DNA of 64,000 bases from Flavobacterium circumlabens (GTDB taxonomy: Bacteria; Bacteroidota; Bacteroidia; Flavobacteriales; Flavobacteriaceae): the NCBI RefSeq assembly GCF_004345565.1, contig NZ_SLWA01000006.1, positions 62,001 to 126,000 of the forward strand, in the 5' to 3' direction. Positions 16,905 through 25,781 of this stretch are shown in pieces. The position numbers and the translations under genes are program-made. The notes under the pieces are model-generated. The model was given only the letters and a program-made list of their open reading frames with translations. It made no database searches and had not been told where the DNA came from. Position 1 is the first letter of the stretch; each line of letters starts with the position of its first letter.

Positions 16905-18392
16905 ATGAATAGCAAAAATAGTACCATCACTTTAGAAACCTATTTTCAGGAATTTAGAAAAAATATTGTTGGTGTAAACCAGGAATTTAGTTCTCCATAT
17001 GGCAAAAAACAGATCATTTATACCGACTGGACTGCCAGTGGCAGGCTGTATCGCCCGATCGAAGAGAAACTTCTGAATGAATTTGGGCCTTTTGTTGCAA
17101 ACACCCATACTGAAACTACCGTGTCAGGTACTGCAATGACAAAAGCATATCATCATGCCAGAAATATTATAAAACGTCATACCAATGCCAGTCAGGACGA
17201 TGTCCTGATTACTGACGGTACCGGAATGACGGGTGTTGTCAATAAATTCCAGCGTATTTTAGGTTTAAAAATACCGGAAAACTTAAAGGATTGTACGATT
17301 GTACCTGCTGAAAAAAAACCAATTGTTTTTATTTCACACATGGAGCATCATTCCAATCAAACTTCGTGGTTAGAGACGATTGCAGATGTTGAAATTATTC
17401 CATCCTGTGAAAAAGGGCTTTTTTGCCTGGACAATCTGGAACAATTATTACAAAAATATAGCGACAGAACCATTAAAATTGCTTCCATCACTTCTTGCTC
17501 TAATGTTACGGGATTAAAAACGCCTTTTCATGAAGCTGCCAAAATGATGCACCAGCACAATGGAGTTTGTTTTGTAGATTTTGCCTGTTCAGGGCCTTAC
17601 GTATCAATTGACATGCATCCAGAAGATCCGGAATCTTACTTAGATGCGATTTTCTTTTCTCCACATAAATTTTTAGGAGGACCGGGAACTTCCGGTGTTC
17701 TTATCTTTAATAAAAAATTATACCATAATATGATTCCCGATTGTCCCGGAGGCGGAACCGTGAGCTGGACAAATCCATGGGGGGAACATAAATATGTTGA
17801 AAATATTGAAGACCGCGAAGATGGGGGAACGCCCGGATTTCTGCAAGTTATAAAAACGGCTTTAGCCATTGAGCTGAAAGAAGAGATGGGAATTGAAAAC
17901 ATTTTACAACGTGAACATGAAATTGTTGATTATGTTTTTAATGAACTGGATCCGGTTGATAATATTAAGATTTTGGCAGGACAGCATAAAAATCGTCTGG
18001 GTGTTGTTTCCTTTTTTATTGAGGAACTTCATTTTAATTTGGGCGTAAAATTACTGAATGACAAATTTGGAATTCAAACCAGAGGAGGGTGCAGCTGTGC
18101 CGGAACTTACGGGCATTTTCTATTGCATGTAGATCAGGAAACCTCAAATAAATTAGTCGACGAAATTACAATTGGAGATCTGATCAAAAAACCGGGATGG
18201 ATCAGGATGTCTATTCACCCAACAACAACCGATGAAGAGATTGCTTTTGTTTGTAAAAGTATTAAAGAACTTGCCGGAAATCACAAAGAGTGGGCTTTGG
18301 ACTATTCGTATAATAAAATCACAAACGAGTTTATTCATAAAAATGCCAACTCATTTGAAGATGAATTGGTGGCAGGCTGGTTTAAATCGTAA
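16905..18392 (+). CDS. Class V aminotransferase, cysteine-desulfurase-like
   Basis: This PLP enzyme of about 495 residues is of the fold-type I, class V group. The Schiff-base Lys255 lies in SPHKFLGGPGTSG, the cofactor-binding Asp and Ser lie in FVDFACSGPYVSID, and a Cys-containing loop RGGCSCAGTYGHFLL occurs near the C-terminus. It is longer than IscS/SufS and resembles the 'aminotransferase class V-fold' proteins seen in many bacteria, so sulfur transfer is possible but not proven. The start is ATG 16905, just downstream of a TATATTTG box; a longer version from 16845 would begin upstream of it. A strong terminator follows. Confidence 0.88.
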   Translation: MNSKNSTITLETYFQEFRKNIVGVNQEFSSPYGKKQIIYTDWTASGRLYRPIEEKLLNEFGPFVANTHTETTVSGTAMTKAYHHARNIIKRHTNASQDDVLITDGTGMTGVVNKFQRILGLKIPENLKDCTIVPAEKKPIVFISHMEHHSNQTSWLETIADVEIIPSCEKGLFCLDNLEQLLQKYSDRTIKIASITSCSNVTGLKTPFHEAAKMMHQHNGVCFVDFACSGPYVSIDMHPEDPESYLDAIFFSPHKFLGGPGTSGVLIFNKKLYHNMIPDCPGGGTVSWTNPWGEHKYVENIEDREDGGTPGFLQVIKTALAIELKEEMGIENILQREHEIVDYVFNELDPVDNIKILAGQHKNRLGVVSFFIEELHFNLGVKLLNDKFGIQTRGGCSCAGTYGHFLLHVDQETSNKLVDEITIGDLIKKPGWIRMSIHPTTTDEEIAFVCKSIKELAGNHKEWALDYSYNKITNEFIHKNANSFEDELVAGWFKS

Positions 18393-18397
18393 GAGTT

Positions 18398-18446
18398 AAA
18401 AAAACAAACCCGACAGTTTTAAAAAATCTGTCGGGTTTGTTTTTTA
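18398..18446. terminator. Bidirectional terminator
   Basis: The arms AAAAAACAAACCCGACAG and CTGTCGGGTTTGTTTTTT form an 18-bp stem with a loop of about 12 bases. It sits between the class V aminotransferase gene and the convergent NTF2-like gene. Confidence 0.92.
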
Positions 18447-18452
18447 ATTTCA

Positions 18453-18923
18453 TTATTTAGATTCCTGGAATTTTTTGAGAGATAGGAGAGCCTGTTTCTG
18501 AATTTTTCCCTGAAAAAAACCGGTCCATCCCAATAAAAGTCCGGTAAAGCCAAAAGCCTGTTTCGACCATTTCCATACATCAAAATGATCGGTGTGTTTG
18601 ATGATTAAACCATCCTGAAAAATAAATTCGGCATAAATCCGATTGACAACTGTTCTGTTTGTTTTGCTGAAATTATAAGTAGCCACCCAATTTGCAGAAC
18701 CTGAAAATTCATCGGCTTTAATATTTGAAAATTCAATCTTCAGATTTCCTTTGCTTCTTGAAAGCAGCATCTCCCACATTTTAGAAACCTGTCCTTCTTT
18801 TAGTAAACCAAAAGCTGGATCAATAAAATGTATCTTGGGATGATAGCATTCGCTCATTGTCTTATAGTCAGCATTTCCAAAAGCAGTATAGAACTTAGCA
18901 ATTAAGTTTTCGTTTGAATTCAT
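18453..18923 (-). CDS. NTF2-like / SnoaL-type protein
   Basis: This 156-residue protein has the cone-shaped NTF2 fold pattern: an N-terminal helix (NENLIAKFYTAFGNADYKTM), then SECYHPKIHFIDPAFG, a central helix and strands ending in YAEFIFQDGLIIKHTDHFDV. Such proteins include ketosteroid-isomerase-like enzymes and polyketide cyclases, but many have no known substrate. The C-terminus is hydrophobic and basic (GFTGLLLGWTGFFQGKIQK). It is the last gene on a minus-strand run, 51 bases after the secreted protein at 18975. Confidence 0.82.
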   Translation of the reverse strand: MNSNENLIAKFYTAFGNADYKTMSECYHPKIHFIDPAFGLLKEGQVSKMWEMLLSRSKGNLKIEFSNIKADEFSGSANWVATYNFSKTNRTVVNRIYAEFIFQDGLIIKHTDHFDVWKWSKQAFGFTGLLLGWTGFFQGKIQKQALLSLKKFQESK

Positions 18924-18974
18924 TTTTTTAATACAATTAGACTCTAATATAATACTTATTTTATAAAAAATTAA

Positions 18975-19499
18975 TTACAAAGTACTAATTTCTTTTGCTG
19001 TATCATATGATTTTTTCGAAGTGTCAAATGCTGTAGAAAAATAATTCGTTTTGTTTACTGTTGTAAAGTATCCGGTCTGATTTCCGAAAGTATTCGAACC
19101 TCCGACAATAATAAATCTAATCCCTTTTATATCCGTTTTTTTCAGCTTAGCCATTTCTGCCGTTGTAAAATAATAATAGGAGGTTGTTTTGCCATCTGCA
19201 GACTCCTTACTATTTTTATCTACACACGGAATAACATCGCCATTGGCTAAATCTACATAAACACCACCTGAAATTCGTGATTTTTCATTGGCGGTAACAA
19301 TTGATAATTTTAAAATTCCGCCTTTTTCTGTTTTTGCAACCTGAACTTTTGTTTCGCCGGTGTACGCATATTTTTCGCAGATAAAGGTATATTCCTGTGT
19401 AGCGGGATAAGGTTTAGAACCATTCACTGTCATAGTTTCCTGAGCACTTGCTAAAGTCGAAACGAACAACAACACAAAAAGGGGGAATTTTAAATTCAT
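18975..19499 (-). CDS. Secreted protein of unknown function
   Basis: This 174-residue protein has a signal peptide (MNLKFPLFVLLFVSTLASA, then Q) and a beta-rich mature part with two Cys. I do not recognise the family. The sequence includes YTFICEKYAYTGETKVQVAK and GIRFIIVGGSNTFGNQTGYF. It follows the lipoprotein gene by 4 bases and is part of a tightly packed minus-strand run with an M23 peptidase and a spermidine-synthase-like gene, which suggests an envelope function. Confidence 0.7.
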   Translation of the reverse strand: MNLKFPLFVLLFVSTLASAQETMTVNGSKPYPATQEYTFICEKYAYTGETKVQVAKTEKGGILKLSIVTANEKSRISGGVYVDLANGDVIPCVDKNSKESADGKTTSYYYFTTAEMAKLKKTDIKGIRFIIVGGSNTFGNQTGYFTTVNKTNYFSTAFDTSKKSYDTAKEISTL

Positions 19500-19503
19500 A
19501 TTT

Positions 19504-19977
19504 TTATTCTTTTAATTTAGTTTCGAAATTTTCTTCCCAATCCATTGACTTGATGGCCGAAATTAAATTTTCTTCATTTACAAAAACACGAAGCTCTTTG
19601 TTGGCCACCTTCTTTGTGTAGGTAGCGTGGTAACGGTAAATCACCTCTTGTTTGGTTTTGTAAACACCATCTAATTTCAAATCAACAAAACTGCCATAAT
19701 ACTGTCTGAAACGCTGACAGGTTTTTGTCAGACGCTCCTCGGTCGTGTTCTCCATTACGGATTTGGTCACTTCAGTTTCATTAAAAGGCTTGAACTTAGA
19801 AGTATTACAGGTTTCCAGAACTCTTTTTCCCAAATCATACGCTTTTTTCTGCTGACCGGAATTAATTTCTGATGGATCTACTTTTGTAATTTTAAGATCT
19901 TCAGTGTCTCTGCTGACTGTTTTTGATTTACATCCTACTAATAAGGACAAACATATAATCAATATTGCTTTCTTCAT
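19504..19977 (-). CDS. Lipoprotein of unknown function
   Basis: This 157-residue protein has a lipoprotein signal (MKKAILIICLSLLVGC) with lipobox LVGC at Cys16. The mature part is charged (KTCQRFRQYYGSFVDLKLDG, KKVANKELRVFVNEEN) with no family that I can name. The gene is spaced 4 bases from the following secreted-protein gene and 6 bases from the M23 peptidase gene. It is therefore almost certainly co-transcribed with both. Confidence 0.75.
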   Translation of the reverse strand: MKKAILIICLSLLVGCKSKTVSRDTEDLKITKVDPSEINSGQQKKAYDLGKRVLETCNTSKFKPFNETEVTKSVMENTTEERLTKTCQRFRQYYGSFVDLKLDGVYKTKQEVIYRYHATYTKKVANKELRVFVNEENLISAIKSMDWEENFETKLKE

Positions 19978-19983
19978 AACTAT

Positions 19984-20661
19984 TTATGTTATTTTTAATA
20001 ATAAGTTAGGGTCGGGACAGTTTTCTATATAAAAGTTCAAGTCGTTTATATTGCAGACTCCGGGATAATCGCCGTTGTAATTTTCAATATTATTAATAAT
20101 CTGAAAGTGTAAATGTGGCGCATAATCTCCGTTAACTGTTGAATCTCCAAAAGTTGCTAAACTTTCCCCTTTTTTGAAAATGTCCCCAACGGTTAGGTTT
20201 TCTATACTTTCTAACGATAAATGTCCGTATAAAGTATAAAATTTTTCATTTTCCACTTCATGCTCCATAATAATAGTGGGGCCGTAATCTCCAATACCAA
20301 TATTATTTTTAAAACTATGTATTTTACCATCAAGCGGCGCTATAATAGTTGTCCCGACTTTTCCCCATAAATCAAGTCCAATGTGAATGTTGCGTTCCGG
20401 AGTTGCTCCGTCTTTAAAAATGCTGCTCCGCTGGTAAAGATTCCGACCCTCGATATAACCGCCAAACGCAATTTCTGCGTTGTTGTTTTGCAAATAATTG
20501 GAAATAAAAACTTCAAATTCTTCAGCATTTACAGGTTTGTTTTTAACCAATTCTTTGTTAGTGACCGATAAATCTAATGGTCTGTATTTTGAAAAATCAA
20601 TACTTGAGTCAATAACTTTTGTAGAAGGCAAGGATTTTAAAATGGAGGTAAGGGTTTTCAT
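19984..20661 (-). CDS. M23-family peptidase (LytM-type)
   Basis: This 225-residue protein carries an M23 zinc-peptidase domain in its C-terminal half. The first ligand motif is HIGLDLWGKVGTTI, preceding APLDGKIHS, and YTLYGHLS and APHLHFQI supply the remaining active-site His residues. Enzymes of this type cut peptide cross-links in peptidoglycan, and the HxxxD…HxH set looks intact. No clear signal peptide is seen at the N-terminus (MKTLTSILKSLPSTKVIDSS), which is odd for a wall enzyme and may mean an intracellular or unusually exported protein. It is 9 bases downstream of the spermidine-synthase-like gene. Confidence 0.88.
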   Translation of the reverse strand: MKTLTSILKSLPSTKVIDSSIDFSKYRPLDLSVTNKELVKNKPVNAEEFEVFISNYLQNNNAEIAFGGYIEGRNLYQRSSIFKDGATPERNIHIGLDLWGKVGTTIIAPLDGKIHSFKNNIGIGDYGPTIIMEHEVENEKFYTLYGHLSLESIENLTVGDIFKKGESLATFGDSTVNGDYAPHLHFQIINNIENYNGDYPGVCNINDLNFYIENCPDPNLLLKIT

Positions 20662-20670
20662 AAAGGTAAA

Positions 20671-21336
20671 TTAAGCTACTTTTTCAATGATTATTAATTC
20701 GTTATGAACTTCTATTCGGGGCAACATTTTTGAGTTAAACAATTTAGGATTTATTTCCGAAATGTACTTCCTGTTTCTAACATTATGTGCTTCATCCAGA
20801 ATCATGGTATTAAAAAGTATAAAACCCTGATTTTTCAAAAGGGAACAGACCCGTTCGCTAAAAAACTTTTCGAATAGAAAATTAGGCATTTTTATATCTT
20901 CAAAAACATCAATGATAATTAAATTGTAATTTTCTTTCGTTTTTAACACAAATTCAAATGCATCATCAATAATAATTTCAAGCTGTTTAATCTTATTGAG
21001 GTTAAAATATTGGTTCGCTATCTGAATCATATCCGGATCAATTTCAACACCTGTGATTTTTCCTTTATATTCAATTTCATCCACTAACGTTTTAATTACG
21101 CTTCCCCCCGCAACTCCCAACAATAAAATGTGATCCATCTCAAGAATATTTTGATACCCAATATTTCTTAAACCATACCTTAATATACGCTGCAGGCTTC
21201 CATAAGAATAATTGGTGTTCTCAGAATCCAGAACCAATTCGCCATTGGCCCATGTAACTTCGATTATTTTACTTCTGGCCGATTTTTTTTTGAATATTTT
21301 GATAGGAATCAGATAACTGAATATTTTTTGAATCAT
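20671..21336 (-). CDS. Spermidine-synthase-like methyltransferase-fold protein
   Basis: This 221-residue protein has the Rossmann core of the spermidine synthase family: ILLLGVAGGSVIKTL, ITGVEIDPDMIQIANQYF, IIIDDAFEFVLK and LIIIDVFED. It is shorter than true spermidine synthases and lacks their full N-terminal beta-domain. Such 'fused/short' members often act on unknown substrates or as methyltransferases, so polyamine synthesis is not assured. It heads a four-to-five gene minus-strand run with an M23 peptidase and two exported proteins. It is divergent from the acyltransferase at 21402, with 65 bases between. Confidence 0.8.
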   Translation of the reverse strand: MIQKIFSYLIPIKIFKKKSARSKIIEVTWANGELVLDSENTNYSYGSLQRILRYGLRNIGYQNILEMDHILLLGVAGGSVIKTLVDEIEYKGKITGVEIDPDMIQIANQYFNLNKIKQLEIIIDDAFEFVLKTKENYNLIIIDVFEDIKMPNFLFEKFFSERVCSLLKNQGFILFNTMILDEAHNVRNRKYISEINPKLFNSKMLPRIEVHNELIIIEKVA

Positions 21337-21401
21337 TTTCTCCTCGTTTTACCCAAAAATAACATTTAAATCTTTTATTTTGCCGGAAAAAATAAATTTT
21401 A

Positions 21402-21953
21402 ATGAAGAAACAGTTGTATAAATTTATCTTTTTTAAGCTAATGGGCTGGAAGATAGTGGGGATTGAAAATGCAGAAGTAAAAAAATGTATCCTGATGGTA
21501 ATGCCTCATACAAGCAATCATGATTTTTATTTAGGAATCTTCACCAGGGGAATTTCGGGCTTAGAAATGAATTGGGTTGGAAAGAAAGAATTGTTTAAGT
21601 TTCCGTTCGGATATTATTTCAGAAGTGTAGGGGGTGAGCCGTTAGACCGTTCAGGAGGTTTAAATAAAGTAGATTCGATAGCGGCTATTTTTGAGCGCAA
21701 GGAGGTTTTTCGTTTAGCAGTTGCCCCTGAAGGAACACGTAAAAAAGTTGCTGAAATAAAAAGTGGATTTTATTATATAGCGCTTAAAGCGAATGTTCCA
21801 ATAGTGCCTGTAGCTTTTGACTGGGGCAAAAAAGAAGTAAATTTAGGAATGCCCTTTTTTCCAACCGGAAATTATGAAGCTGATTTGCAAGTCCTGAAAA
21901 AACATTATGATGACGTTATAGGTAAAATACCGGAAAGAGGCTATCATTTTTAA
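21402..21953 (+). CDS. Acyltransferase, PlsC-like
   Basis: This 183-residue protein has the acyltransferase motif I as PHTSNHDF (His-x4-Asp), and motif III as APEGTRKKVAEIKSGFYYIA. A hydrophobic VPIVPVAFDW follows. It belongs to the glycerophosphate/1-acyl-glycerophosphate acyltransferase superfamily and is probably membrane-associated. It lacks the N-terminal membrane helices of full PlsC, so the acceptor may be a lysophospholipid or another lipid. Its length matches the small flavobacterial members of this group. Confidence 0.87.
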   Translation: MKKQLYKFIFFKLMGWKIVGIENAEVKKCILMVMPHTSNHDFYLGIFTRGISGLEMNWVGKKELFKFPFGYYFRSVGGEPLDRSGGLNKVDSIAAIFERKEVFRLAVAPEGTRKKVAEIKSGFYYIALKANVPIVPVAFDWGKKEVNLGMPFFPTGNYEADLQVLKKHYDDVIGKIPERGYHF

Positions 21954-22035
21954 CAAAAAAACAATAATATTAACAAGATAAAAACCATAATTATAATTTT
22001 ATCGTAAGTATAAATAACTTTCTAAAATTATAATT

Positions 22036-23049
22036 ATGAAAAATCTATTTATTACATCCGCATTTTTAGTTTTACTTTTTGCATCTTGCGATAGTAACGA
22101 CTCTGATAACAACAATAGTACAGATACGCCTGAATTAACATTGGTTACTTCGAGCAATACTTCTGGAAAAATTACTTACACAGATTTACTGGCAGCTGCA
22201 CCAATGGTGAAATCTTTTACCATAGCATCATTAGATGCTGAAGGAATTTCATACAACAGTGAAACAGATGCTGTTATTGTAGCTTCAAGAACTAACAATA
22301 AATTAGAAACCTACACCGGAATAAAAAGTGCTCTGAAAGCAGGTACAGATAATTTGACGCTATCCATAAGTAGTTTGACAGGGGAATTTACCAACGCCAG
22401 AGAAACTGCAGTTTCAGGAGACATTGTCGTAGTGGCCCAGGATCAGCTGGCTTCTAACGGAATGATAAATAAATTCTTTGTTTATAAAAAAACTGCAGCA
22501 AATTTTTCTTTGGTAAAAACATTTACAACAGACTTTAAATTGTGGGGAATTCACATTAATGGAAACGATTTATACGCTGTTGCTGATTTAACAGGTGATC
22601 TTGTTTTCTTCAAAGATTTTATGAATAATGCTTCAGGAACAATTACAGCTACCAAACGAGTTACAATTGCTGGTTTAACACGTTCCCATGGAATAACTTA
22701 TTCTTCTTCTGATGATGTAATGATTTTAACAGATGTAGCAAGTGCAACATCAGGAACAGACGGAGGGTTGATCGTAATAAAAAACTTTTCGACTGTTTTT
22801 AACGCTACAATGACTGGCGGAACAATTGCTTTAATGAATCAGATTAGAGTTTATGGTCCCAATTCAACGTTGGGGAATCCTGTAGATGTTGCTTATGATA
22901 CTGTTACAAAAAAGATTTATGTAGCCGAGAGACTTAATGCCGGTGGACAAGTGCTGACTTTTAACTATCCGACAATGACCGGTGATTTTGCTCCGGTAAA
23001 TGTAAGAGCTGAAGCCGGAGTAACTTCAGTATTTATATTGAGAAAATAA
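22036..23049 (+). CDS. Lipoprotein, likely beta-propeller
   Basis: This 337-residue protein has a lipoprotein signal with lipobox LFASC (Cys18), followed by a low-complexity Asp/Asn/Ser linker (DSNDSDNNNSTDT). The mature part has repeating strand-rich segments such as SLDAEGISYNSETDAVIVAS, LWGIHINGNDLYAVADLTGD and RSHGITYSSSDDVMILTD, which look like blades of a beta-propeller of the NHL/SMP-30 kind. No enzyme motif is seen. It is a stand-alone gene with its own terminator. Confidence 0.75.
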   Translation: MKNLFITSAFLVLLFASCDSNDSDNNNSTDTPELTLVTSSNTSGKITYTDLLAAAPMVKSFTIASLDAEGISYNSETDAVIVASRTNNKLETYTGIKSALKAGTDNLTLSISSLTGEFTNARETAVSGDIVVVAQDQLASNGMINKFFVYKKTAANFSLVKTFTTDFKLWGIHINGNDLYAVADLTGDLVFFKDFMNNASGTITATKRVTIAGLTRSHGITYSSSDDVMILTDVASATSGTDGGLIVIKNFSTVFNATMTGGTIALMNQIRVYGPNSTLGNPVDVAYDTVTKKIYVAERLNAGGQVLTFNYPTMTGDFAPVNVRAEAGVTSVFILRK

Positions 23050-23072
23050 TAACCAATTTTATTTTACAAATG

Positions 23073-23111
23073 AAACGGCCTAAATTCAGAATTTGACTTT
23101 AGGCCGTTTTT
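23073..23111 (+). terminator. Rho-independent terminator
   Basis: The stem AAACGGCCTAAA / TTTAGGCCGTTT with a loop of 13 bases is followed by further T. It follows the propeller-like lipoprotein gene by 24 bases. Confidence 0.9.
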
Positions 23112-23190
23112 TATGGTATTATTCCATCTCCTGAGAATTGCTTAAATGAAAAATATTTTAGAATATTTTCAAATACGCGATATTTTCAAA

Positions 23191-23667
23191 TTAGGGGACA
23201 TATACCTTAAATGTTCCGTTTTTATAGAAAAATACAATTTTCCCGATTTCATCCTCATTTGAAGGAACACCTGAACTTTTTGTTTCTAAGAAATTTCTTT
23301 TTTCTTCTTTTATATCTTCATTCGAATTAAATCCTGAAAATAAATCTCCTGAAGCAGAAGTATCAGTTACTGGAAGAGGAGGGCTTGTTTTTTCAATTTC
23401 AGCGATAATCTCGGTTTCATTATTTTTAGAAATCTCCTCTTTTTTAGGAAAACTTCCTTTTCCATTTAAGATCCAGTATAGATCTACATCCGGAAAAACC
23501 TCTGCAATTTTTAATACAAAATCTAAACTCGGCTTGTTTCTTCCGGAAAGGAGGTGGGACATGCTGGAGCGTTGCACACCGATTTTATCCGCAAATGCAG
23601 AGGCATTTAATCCATAATAATCGAGGATAACTTCTAGTCTTTTAACAAAATCATCGATGTTTACCAT
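23191..23667 (-). CDS. XRE-family transcriptional regulator
   Basis: This 158-residue protein has an N-terminal helix-turn-helix of the XRE/Cro type at about residues 8-65 (LNASAFADKIGVQRSSMSHL, then LSGRNKPSLDFVLKIAEVFP). The acidic Pro/Ser-rich linker of about 70 residues is followed by a short C-terminal strand pair (IGKIVFFYKNGTFKVYVP). It is divergently oriented to the M14 peptidase at 23980. The spacer holds six near-identical palindromes; one covers its own start codon and another overlaps a -7 box in its own promoter. It is therefore very likely autoregulated. Confidence 0.9.
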   Translation of the reverse strand: MVNIDDFVKRLEVILDYYGLNASAFADKIGVQRSSMSHLLSGRNKPSLDFVLKIAEVFPDVDLYWILNGKGSFPKKEEISKNNETEIIAEIEKTSPPLPVTDTSASGDLFSGFNSNEDIKEEKRNFLETKSSGVPSNEDEIGKIVFFYKNGTFKVYVP

Positions 23668-23965
23668 TGTAAATTATTATAATTAATTCGTATGTTTACA
23701 AATGTAATTAAAAGAATTTAAATAACCTATTTTACAGATGTAAATTAGTATTTTTAATCATATAACAGCAGGTTTTTACTCTAAGTAATAGTATTTAACT
23801 ATTTGATAATCAGTATTTTTATACTTTTAATTAACACAAGTCACAATTGTTAACAGCAGAAGGTTAGAATCACTAAATTACCTTAAATTATCTGTTTACA
23901 ATTCTAAATTTAGCTTCTTTTTTCTTGTTTACAATTGTAAAAATAAAGATGTTTACTTTTGTAAA
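23660..23965. promoter_or_regulatory. Six-copy operator array, TTTAC-N4-GTAAA
   Basis: Six palindromes occur at 23660-23673, 23695-23708, 23731-23744, 23895-23908, 23928-23941 and 23952-23965. Four have perfect TTTAC…GTAAA half-sites, and two have a single mismatch (GTAAT, CTAAA). Start-to-start spacings are 35, 36, 164, 33 and 24 bases. The site at 23695 overlaps TACATTTG (minus strand, 23706-23699), a -7 box for the XRE gene. The site at 23952 overlaps TACTTTTG (23954-23961), a -7 box for the M14 peptidase gene. The first site covers the XRE start codon. This is the pattern expected of a regulator controlling a divergent pair. Confidence 0.8.
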
Positions 23966-23979
23966 CTAATAGAAAGACA

Positions 23980-25134
23980 ATGAATTTAGAACAATTATTT
24001 GACCAATACAAAGAACAATCGATAGAAGGACGTTACCTGACTTTAGATCATATTCAGCCTTTATTAGACAGATTAAATACTAATGACCAGGTTAAGCTTA
24101 TAGGTAAATCAGTTTTAGATAAACCTATATATAGTTACCAGGCGGGTACCGGAGAAACACGCATTTACTTATGGTCACAAATGCATGGAAATGAAAGTAC
24201 CACTACAAAAGCACTCTTTGATTTTATTAATGTTTTAAACAGCGGATCTGATTTTGCTGATAAAATGCTTAAAACCTTTACCTTTTATTGTATTCCCATC
24301 TTAAATCCTGACGGAGCAGCTCTCTATACCCGTGAAAATGCCAATAAGATAGACCTGAACCGTGATTCTCAAAATCTTACGCAGCCAGAAAGCAATGTGC
24401 TAAGAAATGTCTTCGAGTCCTTTAAACCGCATTATTGTTTTAATCTTCATGATCAGCGCACTATTTTTGGGGCTGGAGACACAGGAAAACCTGCAACTGT
24501 TTCCTTTTTAGCACCTTCTTATAATGAAGAAAGGGAAGTAAATGATAACCGATTAAAGGCTATTAATGTAATCGCAGGAATAAATGACGTTTTGCAGGAA
24601 TATATTCCCGGACAAGTTGGTCGCTTTGATGATTCCTTTAATATCAATTGTATTGGAGATACCTTTCAGTTTCTGGGTGTTCCGACAATTTTATTTGAGG
24701 CAGGCCACTATACAAACGACTATAACCGCGAAATAACCAGAAAGTTCATCTTTTTCTCACTTATTTCAGCATTTAAAATACTTTCCGAAAACGATTTAGT
24801 TGATAATAGATTTTATGATTATTTGAATATTTCACAAAATAAAGTCGTTTTTTATGATTTTATGTATAAAAATATCAAAATAAATTATGATGGTATCGAA
24901 ATTATTACGAATTTTGTCGCACAATACAGAGAAGAATTGATTGAAAATAAGATTCATTTCAATGCCTATATAGTTGAAGTAGGCGAATTAGAAAATTATT
25001 TCGGACATTATGAATATGACGCCAAAGGAGCAAGCTATTCAGATGACTTTAGTAATTTTCCGAATTTGAATCAAAAAGCAGATTTTTATTTAAATAAAAA
25101 TATTAAATTTGTTAACGGATTGATAAAAAGTTAA
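23980..25134 (+). CDS. M14-family zinc carboxypeptidase-like protein
   Basis: This 384-residue protein carries the M14 zinc-carboxypeptidase signatures. The first zinc motif is SQMHGNEST (HxxE), followed by PILNPDGAALY and DLNRDSQNL, and the third ligand is in FNLHDQRTIFG. A late EAGHYTNDYNRE may hold the catalytic Glu region. The last 110 residues form an extra C-terminal domain. No signal peptide is visible, so it may act in the cytoplasm on peptides such as muropeptides or modified amino acids. It is divergent from an XRE regulator and its -7 box lies within one of that regulator's presumed operators. Confidence 0.9.
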   Translation: MNLEQLFDQYKEQSIEGRYLTLDHIQPLLDRLNTNDQVKLIGKSVLDKPIYSYQAGTGETRIYLWSQMHGNESTTTKALFDFINVLNSGSDFADKMLKTFTFYCIPILNPDGAALYTRENANKIDLNRDSQNLTQPESNVLRNVFESFKPHYCFNLHDQRTIFGAGDTGKPATVSFLAPSYNEEREVNDNRLKAINVIAGINDVLQEYIPGQVGRFDDSFNINCIGDTFQFLGVPTILFEAGHYTNDYNREITRKFIFFSLISAFKILSENDLVDNRFYDYLNISQNKVVFYDFMYKNIKINYDGIEIITNFVAQYREELIENKIHFNAYIVEVGELENYFGHYEYDAKGASYSDDFSNFPNLNQKADFYLNKNIKFVNGLIKS

Positions 25135-25211
25135 TTTTTATATGAATTTGTTATTTTTTATATATATTTTTATACTTTGTTATAGCAATTAGTAATATTA
25201 ATTAAAGAATT

Positions 25212-25691
25212 ATGAGTAAATTTCGTTTAGATGAAGTAGATCACCAGATTTTAGATATGTTAATAGACAATACGAGAGTTCCGTTTACTGACATAGCAAA
25301 AAAACTATTGATATCTGCTGGAACAGTACATGTTAGAGTAAAAAAAATGGAAGACGCAGGGATAATAATGGGATCTTCACTAGCCTTAGATTACGATAAA
25401 TTAGGGTATTCATTTATTGCTTATGTGGGAGTGTTTTTGAATAATACATCTCAGACTAAATTTGTATTAGAGCGAATCAATCAAATTCCATTCGTAACGG
25501 TAGCATCTGTTACTACAGGAAAATTCAATATTTTTTGCAAAATCAGAGCAAAAGATACTAAGCATGCAAAAGAAGTAATCTTCATGATCGATGATATCGA
25601 GGGAGTTTACAGAACAGAAACTATGATTTCATTAGAAGAAAGTATAAACGATAAGAAGCGTTTGATGCATACTATTTTTAAAAATATGTAA
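25212..25691 (+). CDS. Lrp/AsnC-family transcriptional regulator
   Basis: This 159-residue protein has an N-terminal winged helix (DEVDHQILDMLIDNTRVPFT, DIAKKLLISAGTVHVRVKKM) and a C-terminal RAM/AsnC ligand domain (FIAYVGVFLNNTSQTKFVLE…VYRTETMISLEESI). Such regulators respond to amino acids and control amino-acid metabolism. It is a single gene with a terminator of its own and lies between the M14 peptidase gene and ppc; control of either neighbour is possible but not shown. Confidence 0.94.
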   Translation: MSKFRLDEVDHQILDMLIDNTRVPFTDIAKKLLISAGTVHVRVKKMEDAGIIMGSSLALDYDKLGYSFIAYVGVFLNNTSQTKFVLERINQIPFVTVASVTTGKFNIFCKIRAKDTKHAKEVIFMIDDIEGVYRTETMISLEESINDKKRLMHTIFKNM

Positions 25692-25720
25692 TATTTTCTT
25701 GAATGCTATATTAAAATATA

Positions 25721-25748
25721 ACCTCAAGTTTATTCTTGGGGTTTTTTT
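25721..25748 (+). terminator. Rho-independent terminator
   Basis: The stem CCTCAAG / CTTGGGG, with a 6-base loop, is followed by seven T. It follows the Lrp gene by about 30 bases. Confidence 0.85.
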
Positions 25749-25781
25749 ATGACCTATTAACCAACCAACTATAACACGATT

